Part shown: positions 1 to 12,543 of the stretch, one piece after another | Layout of the letters: the number at the start of each line of letters is the position of its first letter | Numbering within the stretch: position 1 is the first letter of the stretch | Origin: Lingula anatina | Taxonomy: Eukaryota; Brachiopoda; Lingulata; Lingulida; Lingulidae | Length of the DNA stretch: 64,000 nucleotides | Assembly: GCF_001039355.2 (NCBI RefSeq) | Contig: NW_019775454.1 | Coordinates: 243,476-307,475 of the forward strand | Reading direction: 5' to 3' | Made by a program: the position numbers and the translations under genes | The notes under the pieces: generated by a model | What the model was told of the DNA's origin: nothing | Database searches by the model: none | What the model saw: the letters and a program-made list of their open reading frames with translations, nothing else

Positions 1-334
1 ATGCCACTGTCACAAATAGATAGACTCCCAATGTGCAGTTTTCTTTCTCAAGGTGTCTTAGACAAGAGGATCAAACTGTGAACACGGAGCAAGAAAATGA
101 GATGAGAGGATTTCACCATACAATGCAGAAAGAGTTACTTCACCTTGTGTGAGTCATATTTCATTTTCAGTGACCTTGCCAGTTTGAATCTTATGAAGAC
201 CACAATGAAATCTTTCGGATAACCTTTCATATGCTCATTTTCCCCCCAAAAAAATACATTCACTTCCTTCTTTTCTCTATTTGTGTATGGTTGGGAATGC
301 TGGGAAAAAGAAAGATGGCCTCTACATCTCTTAC

Positions 335-541
335 CGTGGTTGTCTCTACTGTCTGACTTCGTGAAGCATGGGACTGAGAGGACACCAGCTCCCCGGGGAG
401 GAGATCCCGTCCCCCGTCCCCTGAGCTGCTGTAAGTTACTGTACGGCTTTGTGTCTTTACAAGGGGAACATCAGTGGTACTGGTGGTTGTATGCTCAGCA
501 TTGGGATCATATTTTACTCTTTCAGTTGGCACTGTTGGTGG
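335..541 (-). CDS. EPB41: Protein 4.1 exon 24 (segment before C-terminal domain)
   Basis: 69 codons, phase 0 to 0 using acceptor TTATTCTAG|CCACC and donor [27 protein letters not shown] aligns by eye with the vertebrate EVPIVQTETKTITYE segment, then [20 protein letters not shown]. The next exon, carrying the conserved C-terminal domain, is not in the window; positions 1-334 hold only intron. Confidence 0.88.
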
Positions 542-3500
542 CTAGAATAATACATGGATACCACTATATAAGGACTACTCTTCTCAGATAACTGTGTAAT
601 CCTATGTGGTCAGCAACATTATGGGGCTTTTCTTCACACAGAATGGTTATGTTCCATACAGTAAGAAGCCAGAAGCCATAATGCATACTCCTATATAGTT
701 TATTTAGTGAAAGCCAAAGGTTTGTTAACTAAGCTTTATTTTGTTTTTGCAGAGAATAAAGCCAATAACTTGGAGGCAAGGCAGTTATCTTTACCGCAAA
801 TTTCTCAGATATCAAAAAGCCCTTTAGCAAATAATATGAATCCACTGCGGAATTGAAACCTCAGTATTCGAAATTCAAGTCAATTCATAAATTATCTAAG
901 GTGGAAGGAAAAGGAATTGGATAGCAGTGCACAGAAATAGAGAGGGAGAGGCAGGCTGTCTGACAGTCACAAACACAACGTGGCATGCATCTTGTAACAC
1001 AAGGAATATAGCTACCAAAACTAGAAGAGAAGGACTGGAGGCTTAGTAGGAAGATACATGCAGCAGACTTGAAAAAGACCCTACAGGAGTTCCAATTTAA
1101 AGGGGATTCTGTGAATCATATAAAACTTGTGAACAAACTAAGCAATTGCAACAGCAAAAAAATCACACCAGACATTAAAAAAATACAACAGTTTGCAATT
1201 TTAATATTAAACTTTAATAAACTAAATTAACTGTCATACTACATTTAACAGGGAAACATGAAATAAAAATAAAATGAGAAACAAATATATGCCACAGGAA
1301 ACTTAGGGACTAGGAAACTTATAAATGTGAAATACCACTGTGAATTCATGTACAGCTGCAACTTGAAGACCTTGGATTGAAAGAGCTTGACTGATGTTAA
1401 ATATAACTGAATTTGACATTTCCACTACTGGATTATAGAGTAACAGGGTGTGTACACCCTTCCCTTTGTTGAAAACTATCATCCCCTCTTAAAATAAATA
1501 AACAAATAAATAAAAGATAAAAAAATGCATCAATAACATACCATGCTGCTGTCATCGCCAGTTGTCATGACCACAGTAGTGGTGGTTTTCTTGTAGCCAT
1601 GGTGATCCTCCTGGCTCTCACCACCTGGCCCACCAGCACCATGGAAGAAAGCCATCTTACCAGCACCTTCACCAGCCTGAAGGAGGGCAAATTCAGAAAA
1701 TATCTTAACAAACTTTTCTCAGGTACATATCTTCTTAGCAAAAGGCTGAAGCTTAGCAGACATACAAAAGGCCTTTTGAAACAAATAACTGAATTGGAAA
1801 CCTTGATGAGTTATTTGAATGTAAAAGAGAGGGAGTTTCCAAAAAATTCTATTTGTTTCAAATGCCAAAAGAAAATTCCACATTGAAGAAGCAGAATCCC
1901 TGCCGGACGACAGCAGTGTTAAACACATCTAAGTCTGAAAGGAAAGAATGACAATTAACATTGAGGCAAACAGTTAATGGCTGTGGGTGCTCCCCTTTCC
2001 CTGCCACTTATAGTTTTAGTGCTCGGTTTTAGTAGTCTCAATTCACCATATGCAGAACTAATCATTAGCATGCATGCAGTAAGTTATATTTCTACCTCTA
2101 GTTATACCTGTAGCATTAAAAACAGTAAAAGAACTTTAACCAAATATGTTCATAATAAATTAATAAATGTATTCCTACTTCACAAACAGAATTATTTACA
2201 AAGATATACTGAAAAATAATTACTTTCATTCATTCCTACTATAACCAGACATGAATCCTTAAACCACAATTTCCATTAAATTTCATCATGTAGTAACTAA
2301 TACAAGTATCATAAATAGCAAGCAAATGAAAAATTTAGAATCAGTGCCCTGGCTAATTAATTAACCATTTCCCAGTGTTAAAAAGAGTTCCTGCCACCAC
2401 CAAATGCATCAAACTAAACCACACAGTGTGCTGCTAAACATAGGCAGCTCCTGCATAAGACAAAATTATTTCAGCAACATGTGTAAACTAAAAGTAGAAG
2501 CAACGTGTGGTAATGTTGAATAGAAAAAACCTTCTCATCTGGTGATGGGGAAGTGGCAATTGATGACGCCGACGTTTCAGAGCCAACACTGATGACCTTA
2601 TGGCGAGGACTTTCCTCAATCTGTCAAACAAACATACCTCTAGGTGTCAGTTGTATTACTACCAAACATATGCCATGGCCAAACTGAACTATATTGCAAT
2701 ATATACATATATGAATATTCTTATAAAAATTAAAAACAATCTTCTACTAATACATCAGAAAATACAATAAATTCTACACAGCTGTCAAAAAAGTGACAAA
2801 AATTCTAAACACTATTATTGATTAAACAACAAATATACTATAATATGAATTTGTAAAAGCAGACTTGCAAAGCTGGTGTCAATATGAAGAGAATCTGCAG
2901 CCAATAGAGTTTTGACTTACTTTCCATAAACAGCAAGCAATTAAAAAAAAAGCCATAACTAATACACACAGCAAAAATATAACAATGATACTTATACACG
3001 GACATTGAAAAGAAAGCTCAACACATCATTCCAAACCAGCCTCAAATTGCATGGCTGAGTCTGCAGATGAAACTGCATCATGGCATACCCTGTGTATAGA
3101 GTTGAAAGTATGGCATCAAAATTTCATGTTTGTCCGTTTAATTGGGGCCAAAAACTCTTTCCAGAGACTGATTAAAAGTGGACATTTCAAAATGTGTGAT
3201 TCTTGTGTCCACAGTTAAAACAGATAGTGCTTATGTGTTGGTCTGCCCATATTGCTCCTTTAAATGTTGTTCTGGACGAAAGACTCAGAGAAGTCATACA
3301 AAGCACAAAGACAAATGCAAAATGTACTTAATCATTATGAAATTAAATACAAGTACATGCAACTGGTCATGGTCCCAGTAAAAAAGATCTGATGGACAAA
3401 AGGAAAAATTAAATGCATAAATATAAATCAACAGATATCATGATCATTCCTTAGCAGAAATAAAAACATTCAAGTCATTTTTATAGTACATAGAGAGGTA

Positions 3501-6500
3501 TGGATACAGATGGTAAAGTTTCCGGAGAGTACAAGTGTGTGTAAAGGCATACTGAGGCAGCGAGACAGCTGAAATCAACAGAGAAATATGAAAAATAAAA
3601 AATTATAATAAAAACAGGCACAAAGAGAAGAAATGGCACAGGGGTGAAGGGCAATAGAAGAGGGGGATATATGGACATGTTCCAAAGTAGGCGACAACAT
3701 TTAAAAACACCGAACTACACACCGCCGTGGTCGTGGTGGTCTCAGTGTACATTTCAGCGGTCACATAACTCTCGGTGGTGATGGAGTCTTGCTGCGCGTG
3801 GAGATCATCTACCCCCTCGACCAGATTATTACTGGCCACGTCAAGCTGGATAGAATTCTCAGAACTAGAGCGACTACTTCCAGAGGAGGAAGAATTAGTG
3901 GCTGAGGTGCCATGTGCTGGGGAAGTAGTGGTAGTAGTGGTGATCAGAATCTGTAATGAGAACCAAAGATGCCACACCACAATAAAAACAAGTGCAGCAG
4001 CCAGCTGTGGAATAATAGAGAGAGGAATACTGAGTGTGTGTGGAGATTAAAACAAGTCATTCAAATATGACAAAGAGAGAATGAGAAGATAGAAAACAAA
4101 ACAAACTGGGTGCCACCTGAAATGAAACATATCTTGAAGAAGCAAAATGCTGATCAAAATAAAGAAGAGATATGACATCTTGGTAAAATGGCTGAACAGT
4201 ATGAAGAACAACTCCCTGCCATTTTCATACACATTGTGATGAATTGGAGTGCATTTGAGAAATTCCAGACTCATCTGCTGAGATGACCTTAATCTGCATA
4301 CCCAAACACCACCCTGACGCTGAAATAGTACTGACACCTTGTAATATAAAACAAGACCAATATATACTGAAATGTGCTGCTTTCTTTCCTGCTCCCCCCA
4401 GCCACGGCAGTGTATCACAACAGTATGTACACAACATAAACCACCTGACCTACAACTAAGGAGATATACATGTTTATTAGACAAAACTAAGACAGTGCTA
4501 ATTACAAAGTGGCACTATTCTAGCAAGCCTACTCTACTCACCACCACCTAGGAAAAGAAACCAACGTGAGTACGGAAAGTGAATGGGATTGACAAAGCTG
4601 TTTCTATGGTGACACAAAGATGTAAATTGGTCTTTTTTTCCAGACACGGGATCATAATTTCAAATTTGAGATTTCACCTGAGAACAGCTTTATCAAGTCC
4701 CTTGTGAAAATGATTAAATGATAGTAATAACCAAAAGAACCCAGAGAGATAAAAAGTGGAAGAAAATGGTGTATAAGTAGAGGTTTCAAAGAAAGAATAT
4801 TCACCCTTTTCTTCTCCAGGTGTTCTGTTGATGGGTCATAACGGTCATCATCGTCATCACCTTCCCCTTGTCCTCCCTGGAAAGTGAACAAACACAGTCT
4901 GATGACTACCATACATGCCATCCCTATGAAGTCAGCGGATTCCAGGCAAGTATTAAATGGATTTATTACTACTAGGAATAGACTGATAAAGTAGACTTTG
5001 CTATGTTTTAAAACATAAAAGAAAGACAAAAGCAGAAACCACTGAAAATCATAAATAGTACCGCCACCTCAAAATTAAAGCCATGTACTGTTGATAATTA
5101 ATTTGTTATATATTAAAACATTCTACATAAAAATATCACTGAAAGCACCACCACCTCAGACCAGTCAAAAAGAACCAATCTTCACTAACCCCCCTCTAAT
5201 CTAACCAAGAACTAAAAGCACATGTACATAAAATAATAATAATGTATACAGTATAAATGAATAAGCTTCAGCTAAATTTTCAAATCTCCACTCAGGCAAC
5301 CACACCCTAAAAAATTATGAAGAAGAACTAAATGTTAGTCAGTGTAATAGTTTTGAAAACCTCTGCTGAGTCTAGCAGCTTGACAATATAGTGCTACAGG
5401 TTGGACCAAGTCATGGAGCACTATGGTCAAAGTAAATGATCTAACCAGAAAGGCTGCAGGTTGCTGTGTTAGGGAAATCTATCCAGAATGGCAAGTACTG
5501 CTACATATACAAGGACAATACTCATAATAATGGAGACAGTCCTACTTATGTGCACTACAATGGATGCACACCGTATGTCAAGCAGGCAACCTCTGCTTCT
5601 ATAAAAAGAAATAATGTTAACTAAAAGAAAAAACACCCCATAGAAAAAACCTAGTTAAACAGAGGGAAGAAAAGAGGGTTAGGTTGATATATCGAGTAGT
5701 TCAGTAAAAAATCTCAATAACATATAATGAGTCCCCAAGCAAGCACCTCTTGTCGTCTCTTGAGCTCTTGGATTAAGTCTCGGTTCTGTCTGTCTGGCTG
5801 TTGACCAGGATAATGATAGCCATCTGGATGACCACCCTGAAAATGGCACCTTGGCTAGTCCATCAAGTGGTTAGAAATAAGCATTATACAGCATTCAGAA
5901 CTAAACATTAGTTTTTTTTTTAGTTAAGGCAGTTTTAGAAAGTCAAGACGAGGCGAATAAAAGAAAAAAAAATATGGCAAATGTATTGACAAATCATCAG
6001 TAATTGATAAGAGACTTACAAGAAGGTTATAATGCTGTTGATTTTAACTGTTTATTGATGGCAATAAATTTGGTACATTCTACAAATTAAGGCCAGAGTT
6101 TTTCTACACAATCTCAATCTAACTACATTAAACACCATGTAATTTGAATCAAATTTGATCAACTTTTAATATTTATGAACATCATCATGAACTTATAACA
6201 AACTTCACTAAAGTTGTTAGGTCACCCTGTTAATAAAACCAAAATCAAATGAATGTTAGTATGTAAGAATAGAAATATAAAACATCAGAATGCAAACCTT
6301 TCTTCTCATCTCCAAGGTGTCCTGGTTTTCATAGCCTGGTCCATAGCGACTGTCATAGCCATACTGGAATTACAATTGATTTCAAACAATTAACTTTAAC
6401 CCAAATGATACCTTTTCTTTATTTTTTTCCAATTTTCTTTTTTCTGAAATACTACTGACTGACTATAGAGAACTATACTAAAAGATATTTGGATTGTCAC

Positions 6501-9500
6501 ATCTATGTCGTATGGGCTAAAGATAAAGTATGTGGACCATAAAATCAATCAAAATCATTTAAGAAGTGAAATATGTTGAATATAATTGTAAGTATATAAA
6601 AAGTGTTCATCATAAGTGAAGTAATATATCTGTTTGTTATATATATACACATATATGATATATACATAAGGACCCATGCTTATATATATGTCAATAGTAG
6701 TAAACTTGCACAAGCTGTGAATAATACACCAAAAAGCAATGCATTAGTTCCAAGGGAAATTCTGTGGTATGTTACATTATTTCAACACTCAAAAACAAAA
6801 CAGCAAATCTGCTTTGGAAGTCCAACATGTCAGCTCCAATATTCCATGCAATAAAATGTAAAACCTGAAATTTGCAAAGGACAAGAAGTTTCAAGAAACT
6901 TACTTTTGTATCTCGAATAGTTGATTGGCCCACAAAAAAGTAAATATATTGAAAAGTAATGAATACTTACTTAACATTAATCTTTCTAAAAATTATATTT
7001 GTTATTAATAAAACGCAACAAGAATATAGATACAAAATTCCAACAGGGATTCGAGATAAAAAAGTCCCATCTTTTCTCCTTTCCCACATTCTGCCTAAGC
7101 ATATTTACATGGAAATTGGGCAAGGAATAGTTAGCTATCAGAGCAGGTGAGGTGAAAGTCCTAGATAATAAACAGATGCATAAATATATAAATATGCATA
7201 TATACACATAGGGTTAGCATCCCAGCAGAAAGCTGTGAGATGATATGTATTTTATAAGTAAAGACAGTGAATATATATATTTGTGAATATCGTTCAAGAA
7301 GTATTCCTTGCCCAACTTAAATTGGATATTCATATATGTCTCCCTAGGAAATATATATATATATACATATGCTTCTAAGTTTTCATATATCAATCACAGA
7401 TATTCATATAGAATGCAAAAAGGGATGTGCGCTACTATAGGGGGCACTAGTATGATACCACAATTAATAGACAATCAGATAATGCAAAGGCAAGCCCCAC
7501 CACCTATCTCTACTCTGATAGTAGCGCCACCTTTATCTTTGCATCCTCGTCATCCAGGTCCTCCCCCATTGCTTTGGGAGTGGTCGGAGGGATGGAGTCC
7601 CCTCGCTTGTAATATGCAACACCATCCTGACTGAGGTTGACACCCTACAAATTCAAGAACCATGCAGTATGTTAACTCAACAAACCAAGGCATTAAAATA
7701 AATTTAAAAAAAGAACACACAACACAACAACAAAACACAATACATATATATGACAAGTCATGATCAGCAAATGTCAAACCCTATATAAAAACCCAGCAGC
7801 ACCTTCTGAACAGTTCAACTTCTAAACTGCTAAAACAAAACAAACTGATGAAAAACGCATGCCATGCTGAAAAAATGCAAAATACTTTAGTCATCAGGGG
7901 TTGAGTGACATTACTTTTGGAAGACCTTCACATGGAGCAAGTCCACGGAAGAAATCTTCCAAAGTCAGTGTAGTAAACACACCACTGTTAAGTCAAAGCC
8001 AAAAATAGTTTCATGATACGAGCACAAAGTATAGTTCTAAAGCTGATATCAAGATACATTTTCCAGTGCACTGACAAAACAGTGGTCAATGGGGGCACTC
8101 TGATGATTGAAAAATGCGTAAATCACTGCTGCAAGCGTCAAGACGTCATCCATATTGTGCTGCTACACACGGAGCCAGCATGCAATGCTGCACACCTGCG
8201 GAGTGGCATCTAAAGAGTCTGATCCAGGGGTTCCTGGGGAGCCGGTGCCAGACCCAGGCGATCGCGGTGGCACGCTGCTTAAACCAGCAGCACGTAGGGG
8301 GGTGCTAGTGTAATAGTCTCTAATGGGTGCACCACCTCCACCCCCTTCCCCTTTGCGTGTAAGGGTGGAGGTTTTGGGGCCCTACATGAAGCAATGTAGA
8401 AGTATATATCATTATTGCTGCCTACTGTGCATCATTGGCACTATTATAACAGCTAATCCCATTACAAATAAGAGATTCCTCCTCAACAATAAGCACACAA
8501 TTTTAGGAGAAAGGATCTCTTCTTTGCAATAAGATTGTCTCATGTGGTATTAGTTTCTGCATGCTTTTCTTACGTTTTTGCTGCACATTTTGCCACTGAG
8601 AAAAATCTATATTATTTATTTCACAACATTTCTTTTTTTACAGAAAACTGAACATATAAACACTAAACAGACATGTCTTACGCAAAAAGAAAATAAATTA
8701 TCATGCACATTAATTTTTTTTAGACATGTCTAATATAAATGATAAATTTGTAATCCAACATGCATAATTTAGATACAAGTTTTGAACAAACAAGTACACT
8801 TTTACAGAATTCAATTTGCCAGTGGGCTCTAAGTAATTCATACTTCAGATAATCTACACCAAACTGATTGGGTGCAATCAACTGAGTACATGAATATAAA
8901 CAGCAGCATGCAGAAAACAGTGAAAAGTCACCGTAGTTTTCAGTTCCACATGGTCAGTGTATGCCTGGCCTCCTGGTGGGTGGTAACCTGGTGCCCCCAG
9001 CTAGAATAAAATCAAGAGCCAGATACTGGGTTAGTTCTTATATTTGATAAGGAGGAGCCCTCCTTGAACATGGACAGACGTAAGCTACACCATGCATTTG
9101 TTGAGGTAGCAGTCACTAAGAATGGGATCATGGCATGCAGTGGTATCTTCAGGTATGTATGACCAGCCATTAAATTTCACTGACTCAGTCTGTGGCAGCA
9201 ACCCTGAGAATACATAGTGTGATTAGTTTGATGACTCAATACAGTGCAGCCTATGAGATGTTATGTTTTTTTTTTCTGCTGGTCTCCAGGCAGCTCATGT
9301 ATAGCATTACAACATTCTGAAAGCTATAAACATGTCAGGTTAGTAATACTATATGTTCAGCAGTACATTTATGTAATCATCTAAATACAAACTCTCATCA
9401 CAGTCAGGCAACAAAGAAGGCAACTGGCAGCATGGTAAGATGCAAATAAATCTGGGATATATCTCTATTAGCATCTATTTGACAGGCTATAAAAAGGCTG

Positions 9501-12453
9501 GGCAAGTGAAAAAAAAAAGTGGATACAGTGCAATTAAGCCAGGTTTGTGATGGGCAATCTCCCCTAAACCAAAATAAAAATGTATTTTGACTTCAAGGTG
9601 ATAAATAAAGGAGACATTGAAATTATGATAATAGAAATTGTGCAAGAACAATTAAAGGGTTGCGCATTTGTGTTTGCCCTGTAAGCATATCAAAGCTAAC
9701 CAACAACCAGCAAGCAGTGAATTATCGTGCAATACACATTAATTTAGAAAAAAAAAAGACAATTGAAAGTTATGCACCTGCATCTGCTAAGCATGCAATT
9801 AAAGGAAAAAGGCTTTTAGCAACCATATTGCAATGTACCATTAACCATAACTATAACCATGCGTTAAGAGCTTTTAACAATATGTATGCAGATAAACTAT
9901 CAAGTAATTTTAGATTGAAGAAAAAAAGTTTTTGAGAGTTTATGGCAAATGAGAGTAAAAAATGCTGCTAATGCTCAGAATAATCACACATTCAAGCACA
10001 GTTAGTCATTCACATCAGTCAAATAAATATTCAACACAGTAAAATAACAATTAAACTAAGTAAATATTAGCATGTAAATGGGAACATTTAGTCACAAAAC
10101 TCAACACACATTAGTTAAAGTAACAAAGACTGAGAATTCACTTCAAAAATAAGTGTTAAATGCACCACAACACCAAAATTGCCTCAGATTAATCATAAAA
10201 CATTAATATTGTCATTACTTATGTTAATATGCTATAACTTATGCAAGTCAATTAATATGTTACCAGGCAACCACAACTGCTCTGGGACACTGAAGGCATT
10301 TGTGCATGAAATTGAGCATGCTAAAAACAAGGGCAGCTTTGAGCTAATCAATTATCTTTAAGAACTCAAAAACAAGTTTTGGTAAGGAAATATTACAAGG
10401 CACTATGTCAAAAAGGATTAATTTTTTTATAAGGGAAAAAAAATCACAATTCAGTGGTGTGCAATTCAATTCCAAATGCTCTTCAGGTGGTGCATGTGAT
10501 TTTGTTTCTCAAAACTTGGGTATGTAAAAATAACTCAAAAGAAAACTCAAATGAAACTGAAAGATAGTATGTAGCAACCTGCTGATGTGCCAGATCTTTT
10601 GTTGTCAAGACATAATATTCTTTCTTAGTATCAGCCGAGCCAGGTGGGAGTTTGTATTGGGGAAGGTTAGAGTCTGGTGTCTGCATACGCTCATCTTCCT
10701 GTGCAGCAGCACGAGCCTAAGTAAATCAAATATAGGCGGCATACACAACATGCATTAGTCACTTGTTCCAAACAAAACTAAAAAAAAAATAATAATAATA
10801 ATGATAAACAAATAAAAAATTGAAAAAAAAAATGCAAGTCATACAAAGATTAAAACTGAAAGCCAACTCTATTAACACAAGATGCATATTAATGGAGCCA
10901 CTCCTAATGCTCAACGCTAGTACAAATGGTCCAAAAAAAAAAAAAAACTTTTAAGATTCAAATTATGAATCTACCACAGATATGGGGACTAACCTGAACA
11001 CAACACATAATTTCCTTAACAAATGTTAAGAGTAAAGTACTGTATGACACTATTCATACCAAACAACTAGGTAAAAGGCATAATTAGTTTTGGACAGATT
11101 TGCTTTTAAGGAGGTCTCTGAATAACTAGTTTAAAAAGAGCCATGCATCTGTAGCCATTCAAAAACTTTTTTAAAACTAGATGTTTTTTACAAAAGAAAA
11201 ACATAGAGAAAAGACTGTTACAACTCAGATACAACAATGAAACTGAAAGGGACAAAAAAAAAAAAAAAAACTCATGAACTGACCATTTAAGTAAAACAGT
11301 GATATACAAACATTTTCTTCGTGATCAAGAATAATTAACAAAATGCCAATACAATAACACCAATACATATCAATGGTAATTACCTCTTCCCCAGGTCTCA
11401 GACGTCCTCCCTGTCCAGCTTCATCCTCTGCCAAGGAAGGTGTACGTGCGTTGGCACGATCTGGATGGCCATAGCCAATAGCTGTACAAAAAACAGGGAT
11501 GTTTGTTTCATGGGATCCATAATTTAATACATTGTGTATCTTATTCATTTAAACCATCTTGAGATTTTAATGATGAAAATACATTAAACAGTACACAGTT
11601 GCACTCAATTACACCAATGTGAAGTTAATACTTTTTTTCTACTTCAGTCTTTCAAAGGAAAGCTGTCATCTGCAAAATCAATATCATGTTTTTTTATCAT
11701 TACACGTTTCTTGCACAACCACAAAAAAGTTCCAAAATTATGTTGATAGTAATTAGTGGTGACAACTTTAACAAAAGCTTCAAAAGAAAGGAGAACAATA
11801 AAAATCAAGCAAACAAAAAGAAAACTTTCATTTTTTCACTTTTCATTATTTTTTATAAAATAGGCAGTAAGCAAAGACTGTTTACTGGATGACTGCAAAA
11901 AGCTTTAACAAAATCACAAGGGAAATCTTTGAAAGAAAGGAATATGATATCATTTTTTAAATCCAGTTTAAAGTGGAGGTTCAAATTAAATTAAAAACAG
12001 ATTATCAGATCAATCTGAGGAAATTGTTAGTAATGTCACATCAAAGAAAGAGAAAGAAAAGGAATGTAAACCTAAGCCTTTCACATCAAACATATATTAA
12101 CACAAGACATAAAACTATGCCAGTTATATGCCTTGAAAAAAATCTCAAAGCCATCTCATAACAGTAAACTAGCTATTTTCTTCATGAACACTGCAAAAGA
12201 AAAACCAAATTGCTCTAAATCTGAAAATTGGTTGGAGACAAAATAACACTTCTGGGATGAACAAGGGTACAACATATCATGCACTGTATGATCTCTTCTC
12301 ACAGTTCTTCAAAAAGAACTCTATAATGACTAATAACAGATGCCAACTGACTGTTTCTTCTAAACAGGGAACCATCCTAATGGGAAAAAAATTATCCATG
12401 CACCACCAAAAGACAAATTGTGTGCATTTGGCACAACAGCTGTAGATGTTCCA

Positions 12454-12543
<90 letters not shown>

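Larger units (their letters stand above)
541..7530. other. Introns between 3' exons of protein 4.1
   Basis: Apart from exons 17-23, this stretch is AT-rich intron sequence (542-1541, 1677-2530, 2621-3722, 3951-4804, 4877-5746, 5837-6297, 6364-7530). I see no conserved element beyond short A- and TA-rich runs. Confidence 0.6.

Noticed and set aside
283-591. 102-codon plus-strand frame
   Set aside because: Antisense shadow of protein 4.1 exon 24.
4225-4437. Possible extra protein 4.1 exon on the minus strand
   Set aside because: No acceptor and donor pair gives phase 0 to 0 with a convincing peptide.
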